64,000 bases of DNA from Mesobacillus jeotgali (lineage in GTDB: Bacteria > Bacillota > Bacilli > Bacillales > Cytobacillaceae). The number at the start of each line of letters is the position of its first letter. Positions within the stretch are counted from its first letter, which is position 1. Location of the stretch: NCBI RefSeq assembly GCF_900166585.1, contig NZ_FVZC01000009.1:1561444-1625443 (forward strand), read 5' to 3'. The position numbers were made by a program, and so were the translations under genes. Positions 18,281 through 26,519 of the stretch are shown piece by piece. The notes beneath the pieces are model-generated. The model had not been told where the DNA came from and searched no databases. It worked only from the letters and a program-made list of their open reading frames with translations.

Positions 18281-18305
18281 TACCAAACTCAAGTTATATT
18301 TGGTA
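18281..18305. promoter_or_regulatory. Inverted repeat TACCAAA-N11-TTTGGTA, candidate MocR operator
   Basis: Perfect 7-bp arms separated by 11 nt in the divergent MocR/DMT intergenic region. The position fits an operator; binding is inferred. Confidence 0.45.
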
Positions 18306-18357
18306 GACAGAAGAGAACTGAGGAGTGAATTGGTCGGTTTTTAAGGAGGTGGATGAA

Positions 18358-19251
18358 ATGAAAATCCGAATGACTATGGCACATTTGCTCGTCATCTTTT
18401 TATGGGGATCGGCATTCGCCGGTATCAGGCATGGCCTTGAAGGATATTCCCCTGAACACCTGAGCTTTCTTCGGCTCCTAATTGGCTCCCTTGCATTAGC
18501 GTGTTATGCTGTTATCACAAAAATGAAGCTGCCCGAAATGAAGGATTTGCCTGTCATCTTCCTGTTCGGATTCCTGGGATTTGCGGTATATCAAACCGCC
18601 CTGAATTACGGGGAAAAATCAGTCAGCGCCGGTGCAGCCAGTTTGCTTGTCTCTACTTCACCTGTTTTTATTGGGTTATTAGGCAGGATTTTCTTTCAAG
18701 AACGCGCAGGAAAAAGGTATTGGATTGGTGCAGCCATCAGTTTGGCAGGCATCTTCTTTATTTCCGCTGGATCTGGGGGATGTGTCGAACTGGGATTCGG
18801 GGTGATGTTAATCCTGATTGCTTCTTTTTCAGAATCACTGTACTTTGTGTTCCAAAAAAAATATCTTGAAAAATACGGTCCACTTCCTTTTACTGCATAT
18901 ACGATATGGACGGCCGCCATCTTAATGGGTTGCTATGCTCCCGGCACAGTTACACAGATCGCTTCGGCACCTTTAGGATCTACTATAAGCGCTGTCTATC
19001 TCGGAATTTTCCCTACAGTTATAGCCTACTTTGCTTTAGCATATATAATGGCCAAATCCGGCACGGCTGAAGCAGCCAGTTCATTGTATCTAACACCTGC
19101 CGCGTCTTTTCTGATCGCCTGGACCTGGTTGGGAGAAATACCGACGTTCCTAACAATGGCAGGCGGCATCCTTACCCTTGCGGGTGTGTCCCTGACATAC
19201 CTCCAGGGAAGAACCGAGGTTTCAGAATCCTTATCAGAGATCAAAGGATAG
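18358..19251 (+). CDS. EamA/DMT-superfamily transporter
   Basis: 297 residues with about ten hydrophobic segments in two EamA repeats (the first begins LVIFLWGSAFAGIRHG, the second ends GGILTLAGVSLTYL). RBS AAGGAGG 7 nt before ATG 18358. It is transcribed divergently from a MocR-type regulator, which often controls such exporters of amino acids or vitamins; the substrate is unknown. The 3' end overlaps the 3' end of the convergent photolyase-like gene by 18 nt, so transcripts collide tail to tail and no terminator hairpin is visible. Confidence 0.92.
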   Translation: MKIRMTMAHLLVIFLWGSAFAGIRHGLEGYSPEHLSFLRLLIGSLALACYAVITKMKLPEMKDLPVIFLFGFLGFAVYQTALNYGEKSVSAGAASLLVSTSPVFIGLLGRIFFQERAGKRYWIGAAISLAGIFFISAGSGGCVELGFGVMLILIASFSESLYFVFQKKYLEKYGPLPFTAYTIWTAAILMGCYAPGTVTQIASAPLGSTISAVYLGIFPTVIAYFALAYIMAKSGTAEAASSLYLTPAASFLIAWTWLGEIPTFLTMAGGILTLAGVSLTYLQGRTEVSESLSEIKG

Positions 19252-20619
19252 CTGTTCTGTTTCTCCCTCAGTGTTTTTCCTGGCAGGCTTGGTCTCCTGA
19301 GTCAGACTCTTGAATTTTTGCCGTGCACTTTTATTGGCTTTTACCACATCTATCATCGGAGTTGGATAGCCAAGTTGATAAAAACCTGGATAAAGCCAGG
19401 GTTCATGAATGTATTCGATCGGTATATTTTCAAGCTCGGAGATATATCGGCGGATGAACGCTCCTTCTGGATCTATCTGTTTACCGACCCTAAGAGGATT
19501 AATAATTTTCACCTTGGCCGTTAAGCCTGATATGTGCCTGAAATAAAAACTGTGCAATGCAGGCTCGTAATCTAAATATAATTGAGCTAACGCGGTCCCG
19601 GGTTTCTGTCCATCCATTAATAATGTATTAGTAATAAACGAAGTCACCATTTCCCTTAACGTAAAGTTCAACCAGCCTGTTTTATCAAGGCTTCTCATCG
19701 CGGCGTCAATGATAGGGAATCCTGTCCTCCCCTCTAACCAACGCTCGAACCACTCTTCATTCCACCCATTTTTGATTTTTGATAATTCTACGGATTCGTT
19801 GTTTTCCGGAATCATACTGGAGGATTTTACCCGGGCAATTAATTTTGATAAAAATGTTTCCAGTTGGTGTCTTTCTTCAGTTGAATCGCAAGTTTCAAGT
19901 GCTTCAGTTGTCTTTTGGAAGACTGTTCTTACCGAAATATTCCCCCAGGAAATGTAAGCGGACAGCCTCGATGAAGAAAACGACGATGGCAGTGGTTTAT
20001 GCTGGTTTCCCACGTAGTTCGCAAATCGTTCTTCGAGAAAGGAATCCAGTGTCTCTGTTGCCCGGCTTTCTCCCCCTTGCTGTCCGAAGCGTATTCTTTT
20101 TCCTTTTACTCTGAATTTCTTGATTTTTTTAATATCAGTGAACAAAACGGATGGTGTTTCTTTCGGTATGTAAATTTTGGCTGGCTTCTCGACTAGAGGC
20201 TCCTTCACATGTTCCTGAAATAGCTGTTTAAAAAGCTTTGCTGTCACGCTGCCAAAATCAGGACCATAAATAAACACGCGCTGTTGATTGTGTTCACTCC
20301 ATTCTAAAATCTTCTCCAATAAAAACGAATTTCGATGGACAAAGATATTGATAGATTCATAGGCTTCCAGAAGTTTTTCCAGAACTTCCTCCAACTTATT
20401 AATTGAGAAAAAGAGTTTTCCTCCAAGATTTTCAATTTGCTCAGAAAGTTCTTCTAGACTTTCAACTACAAATTGAAAATGCCGGATTGAATGTGTGTCT
20501 TCCTCCCATTCCGATGGCTCTAAAATATATAACGGCAAAATTTCACCCATTTTGGCCGCTTCTCCTAACGGTTGATGGTCAAAAATGCGCAGGTCTCTAT
20601 TAAAAAGGACGATGTTCAT
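19234..20619 (-). CDS. Cryptochrome/photolyase family protein, atypical FAD site
   Basis: 461 residues. The N-terminal Rossmann domain begins NIVLFNRDLRIFDHQPL; the C-terminal FAD-binding domain contains WLEGRTGFPIIDAAMRSLDK, WLNFTLREMVTSF and PEGAFIRRYISEL. The block that in class I photolyases holds the flavin-contacting Asn and the Trp chain (NNGGWQWAASTGTD in E. coli) is replaced by LHSFYFRHISGLT. Family membership is clear from the flanking motifs, but canonical repair activity is doubtful. ATG 20619 has GGAGTGATTTGA upstream. Confidence 0.85.
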   Translation of the reverse strand: MNIVLFNRDLRIFDHQPLGEAAKMGEILPLYILEPSEWEEDTHSIRHFQFVVESLEELSEQIENLGGKLFFSINKLEEVLEKLLEAYESINIFVHRNSFLLEKILEWSEHNQQRVFIYGPDFGSVTAKLFKQLFQEHVKEPLVEKPAKIYIPKETPSVLFTDIKKIKKFRVKGKRIRFGQQGGESRATETLDSFLEERFANYVGNQHKPLPSSFSSSRLSAYISWGNISVRTVFQKTTEALETCDSTEERHQLETFLSKLIARVKSSSMIPENNESVELSKIKNGWNEEWFERWLEGRTGFPIIDAAMRSLDKTGWLNFTLREMVTSFITNTLLMDGQKPGTALAQLYLDYEPALHSFYFRHISGLTAKVKIINPLRVGKQIDPEGAFIRRYISELENIPIEYIHEPWLYPGFYQLGYPTPMIDVVKANKSARQKFKSLTQETKPARKNTEGETEQLSFDL

Positions 20620-20731
20620 TCAAATCACTCCGTTAATCTAATAAACAATTAGGCTATAGTTAAAAATCTTAAAAGCTAATATTCGAGTACTTAGAATACA
20701 GGAAATACAAAGAATCATGCTGGATCTATTT

Positions 20732-21601
20732 TTAGTTAAGCAATTCCCTGAGAAGAATTCCGAACAGAATTCCCAGGAACATGGAAGTCAATGTTCCGAG
20801 CAAGAAATATTCAGCCCAATCCCGGTCATCCATTTGCTTGAAACGTGCAATGGATTTCGCCGTTACAATGAAGGCAATTGCCGGATAAGACCCATAATAA
20901 GTCAGGAGAATGACCAGCATCCGTTCAATATAACCAATCAGTTTTCCTCGGGACATGTCGTGCTTATTGAAAATCATGTAGCTGTATTGTTCGGATAGAC
21001 CGCTATCTTCCTTATTCCTGGGATATAAAGGCTCCTTTAATTCATTTTTAAATGTGTATTTCCCTTCGAAGGTCAATAGCTGCCCTGGAAGAGAGCCAAG
21101 CAGGATCTTGATGATATGTCCGCTGACAGTAGTGCCCATGATAAATATTATTAGAATAACCAGTAAGATTGCAGCAATGCCCAAATCCCGGCCTTGCGTA
21201 AAAAGAAGCTCTATAAACTTTTGTATGTTCGAAGCTATGGGAGTTCGATAAAACAATTGCAGAGCAGCCAGCAGCATTGTCATATGAAGAAGCTGGTCCA
21301 GAAGAAAAAACCAAAGTCTGTTAAGGGTGTGACGTGATGTATGGTGATCAATAAGTTTAATTTTGAACAGGTCTATGATCAAATGAGAGAATGTAATGAA
21401 TATTACCGGCAAAATGACGGACATTACTGGATCATCTTGCTTGTAAAAACAGAACCATCCTGCAGCCAGGACAATTGTGTTCACCACCAAATGATGAAGT
21501 AAATGCTTTTTCAAACTCTTTAGCTTGTCCTCTACCATTCGATCTGTCTGCAGGTAAAAGTCCGCTATTAAATGGGCAACCATAAGACTTAATAAAAGCA
21601 T
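20732..21601 (-). CDS. DUF3307 membrane protein, partner of SatD-like protein
   Basis: 289 residues with a LMVAHLIADFYLQTDRMVE start typical of DUF3307, and about six hydrophobic segments. It follows the SatD-like gene by 21 nt and both are co-oriented, the usual arrangement of this pair in Firmicutes. Function is unknown; an integral membrane component linked to the regulator-like SatD is likely. AAAGGAGAAGAT precedes ATG 21601. Confidence 0.85.
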   Translation of the reverse strand: MLLLSLMVAHLIADFYLQTDRMVEDKLKSLKKHLLHHLVVNTIVLAAGWFCFYKQDDPVMSVILPVIFITFSHLIIDLFKIKLIDHHTSRHTLNRLWFFLLDQLLHMTMLLAALQLFYRTPIASNIQKFIELLFTQGRDLGIAAILLVILIIFIMGTTVSGHIIKILLGSLPGQLLTFEGKYTFKNELKEPLYPRNKEDSGLSEQYSYMIFNKHDMSRGKLIGYIERMLVILLTYYGSYPAIAFIVTAKSIARFKQMDDRDWAEYFLLGTLTSMFLGILFGILLRELLN

Positions 21602-21622
21602 ATCTTCTCCTTTCCCCAGAAC

Positions 21623-22354
21623 CTAAAGGCTGAAAACTTCCCGCACCTGGCTTTTAAGGTCATTTTTTATTTTCACTTCAATCCGATGCTCTAAGTCAGC
21701 GGACGTTCTCTTCTGAAGAGATTCCAATACACTGACAATTTCCTGAAAGCTCTTAAGAACCTGTTCACTATGCCCCTTCTTAAAATGGCTGTATACAGTA
21801 GGAGCTGATTTGCCAAGAATATCTGCGACTGCATTCTGCTTCCTATAAATCAGGTAAAGGGAACATACCAACCGCTGTATATCTGTTTGCTGTGTGCTTA
21901 TAACATGCTGAAGGCTAAGCATGCCATTCATAAGAACCTGGATCCCTGGTTCATCATCGTCAGTCAGGAAAAAAAAAGATTCTCTGTCTTTTTGCTTTTT
22001 TAACCGCTCGTTGGCGGTTCTCGCCTGCTTAACTATAGGGTGAATCCATTTTTCGATGTCAATAGTCTCAATGCTTTTCTCTATATGCCCAAAGGATAGG
22101 CCAAAATATGGGGAATTATGTTTATACTTCCAGATTCGGCTGATGTAAAATGCCGTAATAAAAGCCGATGAATATCCTTCAGCCAAAAGAATCAACTCAT
22201 CTCCGGCCCGGTGACTAACCTGAACGCTTACAGACTTTCCGTACCAAGTTTTTATCGTCGACTCAAGCTGACCTAAATAACGGCTCAATGTTTCTCCATT
22301 CTCCACAGAGGAGGAATTTGAAACATCCATTATAAAAACTGAAGCCGATGTCAT
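21623..22354 (-). CDS. SatD family protein
   Basis: 243 residues. The N-terminus (SASVFIMDVSNSS) and HRAGDELILLAEGYSSAFITAFYI match the SatD family, first described from the Streptococcus mutans sat locus. A C-terminal helix-turn-helix-like segment (RKQNAVADILGKSAPTVYSHFKK) is visible, so DNA binding is plausible. ATG 22354 with GGTGG 7 nt upstream is chosen over ATG 22360 and TTG 22369. A perfect palindrome TTAGAT-N6-ATCTAA lies about 23 nt upstream and could be its operator. Confidence 0.8.
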   Translation of the reverse strand: MTSASVFIMDVSNSSSVENGETLSRYLGQLESTIKTWYGKSVSVQVSHRAGDELILLAEGYSSAFITAFYISRIWKYKHNSPYFGLSFGHIEKSIETIDIEKWIHPIVKQARTANERLKKQKDRESFFFLTDDDEPGIQVLMNGMLSLQHVISTQQTDIQRLVCSLYLIYRKQNAVADILGKSAPTVYSHFKKGHSEQVLKSFQEIVSVLESLQKRTSADLEHRIEVKIKNDLKSQVREVFSL

Positions 22355-22376
22355 TGTCATTCCACCCAACTTAAAA

Positions 22377-22410
22377 TTAGATTTATTAATCTAATTTATT
22401 ACAAATTAGA
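22377..22410. promoter_or_regulatory. TTAGAT palindrome with extra half-site, candidate operator
   Basis: TTAGATTTATTAATCTAA is a perfect 18-bp palindrome at 22377-22394, and a further TTAGAT half-site lies at 22405-22410, just upstream of the SatD-like gene. Confidence 0.4.
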
Positions 22411-22667
22411 TAGTACAGTCAAATATATTTATTATTAGCCTAAAAGGTAAAGTTTTTATCCCCTTCATTTTAACAAGAGCGTATGTTCGACTCAATGGGT
22501 AAATACGTTTAAAAAAGGCTGTTTTCGTAAAGGTTGTTGTTAAAATGCCGTTATGAAGTTCGCTATAAGTGTGCAAGCTCTTTTCCCTTAATAATTTTTT
22601 GTGTAGAAACATAGGTCATTCAATCTTATTTCGTTGTCACTAGCAACAAAGTTTGAGAAAAGAGCCT

Positions 22668-22696
22668 AAAAAAAAGAGCCCTGAGGCTCTTTTTTG
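22668..22696 (-). terminator. Terminator of ppiB
   Basis: AAAAGAGCC CTGA GGCTCTTTT, flanked by A- and T-tracts; it could work in both directions. Confidence 0.88.
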
Positions 22697-22702
22697 AGTT
22701 GA

Positions 22703-23140
22703 TTATTCTTCTGTTACGACAACCTTTTCCATTACATCGCCATTGCTCATCGCTTTTGCAGCTTCCAAATTGGAAGTAACTTTTCCGAAAACAGTATGGA
22801 CACCGTTTAAATGCGGCTGAGATTCATGAACGATGAAGAACTGGCTCCCACCTGTATCTTTACCTGCATGAGCCATAGAAAGTGAACCCGGTACATGCGT
22901 GTGCGGGTTGCCTTCTGTTTCACATTTGATTGTATATCCAGGGCCGCCAGTGCCTGTACCGTGAGGGCACCCTCCCTGACTTACAAATCCAGGGATAACA
23001 CGATGGAATGTCAACCCATTATAAAAGCCTTCGTTTGCAAGCTTTTCAAAGTTCGCCACTGTTCCAGGAGCTTCGTTTGGATATAGTTCGAATTCGATTT
23101 TTTCACCATTCTGCATTTCTATGTATCCTTTTTTCGCCAT
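22703..23140 (-). CDS. ppiB: Peptidyl-prolyl cis-trans isomerase (cyclophilin)
   Basis: 145 residues, the typical short cytoplasmic cyclophilin. Conserved active-site blocks are [15 protein letters not shown] (Arg/Phe region), [19 protein letters not shown] and HTVFGKV. AAGGAG precedes ATG 23140; an in-frame start at 23149 would put the RBS inside the gene. Monocistronic, ending in the terminator at 22668-22696. Confidence 0.95.
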   Translation of the reverse strand: MAKKGYIEMQNGEKIEFELYPNEAPGTVANFEKLANEGFYNGLTFHRVIPGFVSQGGCPHGTGTGGPGYTIKCETEGNPHTHVPGSLSMAHAGKDTGGSQFFIVHESQPHLNGVHTVFGKVTSNLEAAKAMSNGDVMEKVVVTEE

Positions 23141-23250
23141 GAAAATCATCTCCTTAATGTAAAATCACTGCTATCATACCACTATTCGTTTCGAAAATAA
23201 AAGTATCCACCTTGAAATTGTATTTTTTCATAAAGTATGTGTTAAAATAT

Positions 23251-23372
23251 AACTGCCTCTGCCGAACATTCGCTTGTTGCGGGACACTTAACCACTGTAC
23301 GGACGGCAGAGGCCCTGCTTTGCAGGGAATTTTCAGTTAAGCCTTGCCTAGGTAAGGTTTTTATTTTTTATA
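23251..23372 (+). ncRNA. Structured RNA with intrinsic terminator (riboswitch-like leader or sRNA)
   Basis: A compact fold is visible. The 10-bp helix GCCTCTGCCG/CGGCAGAGGC (23255-23264 with 23304-23313) encloses a 39-nt loop. It is followed by hairpin CCCTGC-TTT-GCAGGG, and then CAGTT (23334-23338), which can pair with AACTG (23251-23255) to close the structure. The hairpin CCTTGCCTAGGTAAGG with 11 T/A residues (23342-23369) looks like an intrinsic terminator. TAAAAT at 23243 is a possible -10. It sits 40 nt before the VanZ-family gene. I do not recognise the class. Confidence 0.55.
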
Positions 23373-23408
23373 GAGTAAAAATTCTAGTTTAAAATATTAG
23401 GAGAATAC

Positions 23409-23900
23409 ATGATTAATAAAATAGATCCCAAATACAAAAAGTGGATATCAGCCATATCTTTCAGCCTCTTTATTCTATACATCATTCTTGCTGCATTATT
23501 GTTATTCCTTAGTCCATACAGGCAGGCTGCAAATGAAATCAATTCAACTGGGACCAATCCATACAACCTCATTCCATTCAAAACAATCACAGACTATATA
23601 AAAGCATCTTCCCATATCAATCAAAGCATTTGGATCTTAAACCTGTTCGGCAATGTACTTGCCTTTTTGCCTCTGGGGTTATTCCTCCCATGGTTATTTG
23701 AGAGGTTCATAGGATTTTGGCGGACAACCTCAATAGTCCTTCTCGCAACTTCGCTGGTGGAGATCCTCCAGTTTCTGACAAGGGTTGGCAGCTTCGATAT
23801 AGATGATATAATCCTAAATACCCTTGGCGGGGCAATAGGTTATCTGTTTTTCCGTATTATTTGGCAGTTTTTCTTCAGGGGGGAACGTGGTGAAAATTAG
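23409..23900 (+). CDS. VanZ family membrane protein
   Basis: 163 residues, four to five hydrophobic helices (about 14-36, 76-96, 102-122, 130-155), with NPYNLIPFKTI and the VEILQFLTRVGSFDIDDIILNTLGG block typical of VanZ-like proteins. RBS AGGAGA 6 nt before ATG 23409. It is preceded by a structured RNA ending in a terminator, so expression may be set by attenuation. The stop overlaps the GTG start of the GNAT gene, indicating an operon. VanZ homologues are linked to glycopeptide tolerance, but the precise role is unknown. Confidence 0.88.
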   Translation: MINKIDPKYKKWISAISFSLFILYIILAALLLFLSPYRQAANEINSTGTNPYNLIPFKTITDYIKASSHINQSIWILNLFGNVLAFLPLGLFLPWLFERFIGFWRTTSIVLLATSLVEILQFLTRVGSFDIDDIILNTLGGAIGYLFFRIIWQFFFRGERGEN

Positions 23901-24360
23901 AAGGCTAAAAAACGAAGAACAGCCTCCATGGAACTTGATTCTCTCTGCTGATCCTTCAAGAGAGATGGCAGCAAAGTATCTAAAGAAAGGCTCATGTTAT
24001 GTCGCTGTTTCAGATAACGAAGAAACTCTCGGAGTAATCGTGCTGCTTCCAATCGCGGGAAACAGGATAGAAATAAAAAATCTGGCGGTAGCTGAACCAG
24101 CTCAAAGGAAAGGCATCGGTAAGAGTCTAATTAATTATGGTATTCAGGCCGCAAGAAATGAAGGATTTGAAGTAATCGAAATTGGAACAGGCAATTCGAG
24201 CATCAATCAGCTTGCTCTTTACCAGAAAGCAGGCTTCCGTATCACTGGAATAGATAAAGACTTTTTCTTGATTAACTACCCTGAACCGATTTTTGAAAAC
24301 GGGATCCAATGTAGGGACATGATTCGATTATCAAAGAGTTTAATGGATCAAACCATGTAA
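23890..24360 (+). CDS. GNAT family N-acetyltransferase
   Basis: 156 residues with the acetyl-CoA loop RKGIGKSLINYGIQAAR (Q/RxxGxG/A motif) at about 79-95 and the upstream beta-strand EIKNLAVAEPAQ. The C-terminal YQKAGFRITGIDKDFF is typical of RimI-like GNATs. The start is GTG 23890 (an adjacent GTG at 23887 is possible) with AGGGGGGAAC upstream, overlapping the VanZ stop. Substrate unknown; co-translation with VanZ is likely. Confidence 0.9.
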   Translation: MKIRRLKNEEQPPWNLILSADPSREMAAKYLKKGSCYVAVSDNEETLGVIVLLPIAGNRIEIKNLAVAEPAQRKGIGKSLINYGIQAARNEGFEVIEIGTGNSSINQLALYQKAGFRITGIDKDFFLINYPEPIFENGIQCRDMIRLSKSLMDQTM

Positions 24361-24670
24361 TATACACTTTTTAAAGTAATGCGTTTGGGCTATGCCGGTC
24401 ACCAATTAGGACAATTGGCGGCCTATTTTTTATCCAAATTTTCGAACCGAATATCACGTCCAATTAAAGCCTCTTTTTCGCTTTTTCACAATCTTAGGTC
24501 AAATTCACGCCCATTGATGTCCTTTTTTGGTCTTTCCGAAATTCCGGTCCGCCAATTACGACTATTGGTGACCTCTATTTTGTATTTTCCCAGATTTTGA
24601 AACCAATCCGTTATAGAGAAACTTGTTTTGGCTTTTTCCGTTCATTTCTGGATATATACAAAGGAGTCTA
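24361..24670. repeat. Degenerate tandem/inverted intergenic repeats
   Basis: Between the GNAT gene and the glycosylase. The blocks GTCACCAATTAGGACAATTGG (24399-24419) and GTCCGCCAATTACGACTATTGG (24547-24568) are near-identical direct copies, and each is itself a near palindrome (CCAATT..AATTGG). Both are followed by CCT-ATTTT-TAT...ATTTTxGAACC. Two weaker copies start near 24459 and 24508. The composition is non-coding. The whole block looks like four degenerate units of about 40-60 bp. Confidence 0.6.
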
Positions 24671-25189
24671 TTACTCTGCATTTAAATAGTTAATCAGCTT
24701 TGGCAATTCTTTATAGATCTCAACGATGTGATCCAGCTTCATCCTGACTAACCCGCTTGAGGATGGAGCGACAAAATCGATTGTGTTGTCGACAACGGCC
24801 TCCGCCTGCATTCCCCATGAGACCTCTTTTCTGCCGCTGTATTGCTGATAAACACCCTTGCCAACGAAGCAGACTATTTTAGGACAGTAGTTTTCGATTT
24901 TCTCCCGGAGTTCTTGCTTTCCGTGCTGATATTCTTCTTTTGTAATCTCATCTGCAGCCTTAGTTGGTCTGGAGACAATATTAGTCATACCGTAGCCAAG
25001 CTCTAAAAGTAGGTAATCCTCGGAGGGTTCATACTTTCTTGGCGTAATGCCGGCTTCAAAAAGGATCTTCCAAAACCTGTTGTTCGGATTGGCGTAGTGA
25101 TGACCTGTTTCCGATGACCGTATACTTGGGTTAAAACCAACGAAGACAACATCAAGATTTTTCTTTAAGTGATCTGATATAGGCTGCAT
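24671..25189 (-). CDS. Mug/TDG-type mismatch-specific DNA glycosylase
   Basis: 172 residues of the uracil-DNA glycosylase superfamily, Mug/TDG branch. The first motif is DVVFVGFNPSIRS with the catalytic Asn and Pro; then YANPNNRFWKIL, LLELGYGMTNIVSRPTKAA, and the C-terminal VAPSSSGLVRM loop that recognises the mismatched strand. It removes uracil or thymine opposite G. ATG 25189 has GAGAAGGG close upstream; the neighbouring GTG at 25192 is an alternative. The 81-residue gene at 25217 precedes it by 27 nt, so the two may be co-transcribed. Confidence 0.9.
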   Translation of the reverse strand: MQPISDHLKKNLDVVFVGFNPSIRSSETGHHYANPNNRFWKILFEAGITPRKYEPSEDYLLLELGYGMTNIVSRPTKAADEITKEEYQHGKQELREKIENYCPKIVCFVGKGVYQQYSGRKEVSWGMQAEAVVDNTIDFVAPSSSGLVRMKLDHIVEIYKELPKLINYLNAE

Positions 25190-25216
25190 CACCCTTCTCC
25201 TCTCAATATATATCTA

Positions 25217-25462
25217 TCACCAATAACGGGGAGGCAATTCATTATTTTTGCTGATGTTCTTAAATATTCTTAAGTGGAACAGGAATTCATCATAGTACAT
25301 TGTTTCGGCATTCTCAAATGAATAGGCATCTGCAAAGTGATCCAATAGTTCGGCATCTATGCTATCTTCAAGGCCACTCAACCACATTTTATAGCCATGC
25401 TTCTCATAAATATTGCTTAGGCCAGCCCACTCGAACATTTCTTGCATTTCACTTTCACCCAT
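25217..25462 (-). CDS. Hypothetical acidic small protein
   Basis: 81 residues, not recognised. Acidic and aromatic (FHLRIFKNISKNNELPPRYW at the C-terminus), no membrane segment. AAGGAG 7 nt before ATG 25462 makes that start better than 25480. It is likely co-transcribed with the glycosylase downstream. Confidence 0.7.
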   Translation of the reverse strand: MGESEMQEMFEWAGLSNIYEKHGYKMWLSGLEDSIDAELLDHFADAYSFENAETMYYDEFLFHLRIFKNISKNNELPPRYW

Positions 25463-25559
25463 TCTATCACTCCTTTTCATTCACCTCCATTTTTCCATAC
25501 TAGTCCATACCTTATACTCCAGTTAACATTTATAGAATTTCTATCAGGGTGCTTGGCAG

Positions 25560-25597
25560 AAATAAAGAAAGTCAGGATTAAACCCGACTTTCTTTGA
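25560..25597 (-). terminator. Terminator overlapping the 3' end of fdhD
   Basis: AAAGAAAGTC pairs with GACTTTCTTT; the 3'-proximal arm covers the last codons of fdhD. Confidence 0.7.
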
Positions 25598-26408
25598 CAC
25601 CATGTTTTGCCTCCGCGATACGCTCTGGATGTGTATAAACATTCAGTGAACCATTCCTGATAAAACCAATAGTAGTGATTCCCAGCTCATCAGCAAGCTT
25701 AAGGGCAAGCTCTGTTGGAGCAGACTTTGATAACACGATCGGGCAGCCGATTTTGGCAACCTTCAGCAGTATCTCAGAAGAAATCCGGCCACTGAAAACA
25801 ATCACTTTATCATGAATGGAGATCTCATTCTTCAGGCAATACCCATATATTTTATCGAGGGCATTATGGCGGCCAATATCCATGCGAGACACAACAGGAC
25901 CGAACAGGCTGCAAAGTGAAGCATTATGGACTCCGCCGGTATTTTGAAAAAGCTGTGCAGAATCCTGCATTTCTTTCATAAGCCTGAAGCAGTCCTCTAC
26001 CTCGATTTCAGTATTCACCTCATGAAGCTTTTTGGCTGTCCTGGCATCTGTAGCAAATACAAACGCTGACCTGCTCGCTCCACAGCAGGATGATAAGTAA
26101 CGTTTCCCCTGCAAATTCTTGTAAACCGAATTGGACTTTGCGGTTTTCACATGAACAAATCCTTCTTTTTCCTGAATCCATAAATTTTCTATATCAGCAT
26201 AACTTTTAATGATCCCTTCTGAAGCCAGATACCCTATGACCATTTCTTCAATAAAATCTGGCGTACAGACCATCGTAACGAGTTCGTCTCCATTTATTTT
26301 CACTGTGACAGTAAACTCTGTTACAATGCTGTCTTCCAATCTTTCGGCCTGGCCATTTCCGAAACGAAGGATCTCCCTTTTAACCTCGACTGGTTTCACA
26401 ACAGCCAT
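25578..26408 (-). CDS. fdhD: Formate dehydrogenase accessory sulfurtransferase FdhD
   Basis: 276 residues. FdhD transfers sulfur from a cysteine desulfurase to the Mo-bis-MGD cofactor of formate dehydrogenases. The Cys motif is SSCCGASRSA near residue 103; other family blocks are EFTVTVKINGDELVTMVCTP and DIGRHNALDKIYGYCL. ATG 26408 sits directly on GAGAGAGG; a GTG at 26399 has better spacing and may be the true start. The gene lies next to the DUF1641/Cys-type formate dehydrogenase pair and presumably also serves the Sec-type enzyme at 40263-42323. Confidence 0.95.
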   Translation of the reverse strand: MAVVKPVEVKREILRFGNGQAERLEDSIVTEFTVTVKINGDELVTMVCTPDFIEEMVIGYLASEGIIKSYADIENLWIQEKEGFVHVKTAKSNSVYKNLQGKRYLSSCCGASRSAFVFATDARTAKKLHEVNTEIEVEDCFRLMKEMQDSAQLFQNTGGVHNASLCSLFGPVVSRMDIGRHNALDKIYGYCLKNEISIHDKVIVFSGRISSEILLKVAKIGCPIVLSKSAPTELALKLADELGITTIGFIRNGSLNVYTHPERIAEAKHGVKESRV

Positions 26409-26470
26409 CCTCTCTCAATGAAATTTGCATTATATTGATTTACCTTTAGCCTAAATAAGAAAAATCAAAC

Positions 26471-26517
26471 ATGAAAAAGCAGGGAGCGGCATCCCTTCAG
26501 ATGGTCCCTGCTTTTAT
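26471..26517 (-). terminator. Terminator of the formate dehydrogenase/DUF1641 operon
   Basis: AAAAGCAGGGA pairs with TCCCTGCTTTT around a 19-nt loop. Confidence 0.82.
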
Positions 26518-26519
26518 CT

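Larger units (their letters stand above)
22355..22702. other. Intergenic region between satD-like gene and ppiB
   Basis: 348 nt. It holds the TTAGAT palindrome cluster (22377-22410), the satD promoter region and the ppiB terminator (22668-22696). A 68-codon minus frame at 22406-22612 is compositionally non-coding and lacks an RBS. Confidence 0.5.

Noticed and set aside
24379..24600. 73-codon plus-strand frame across the 24.4 kb repeats
   Set aside because: Formed by the repeats themselves; no RBS and no coding composition.
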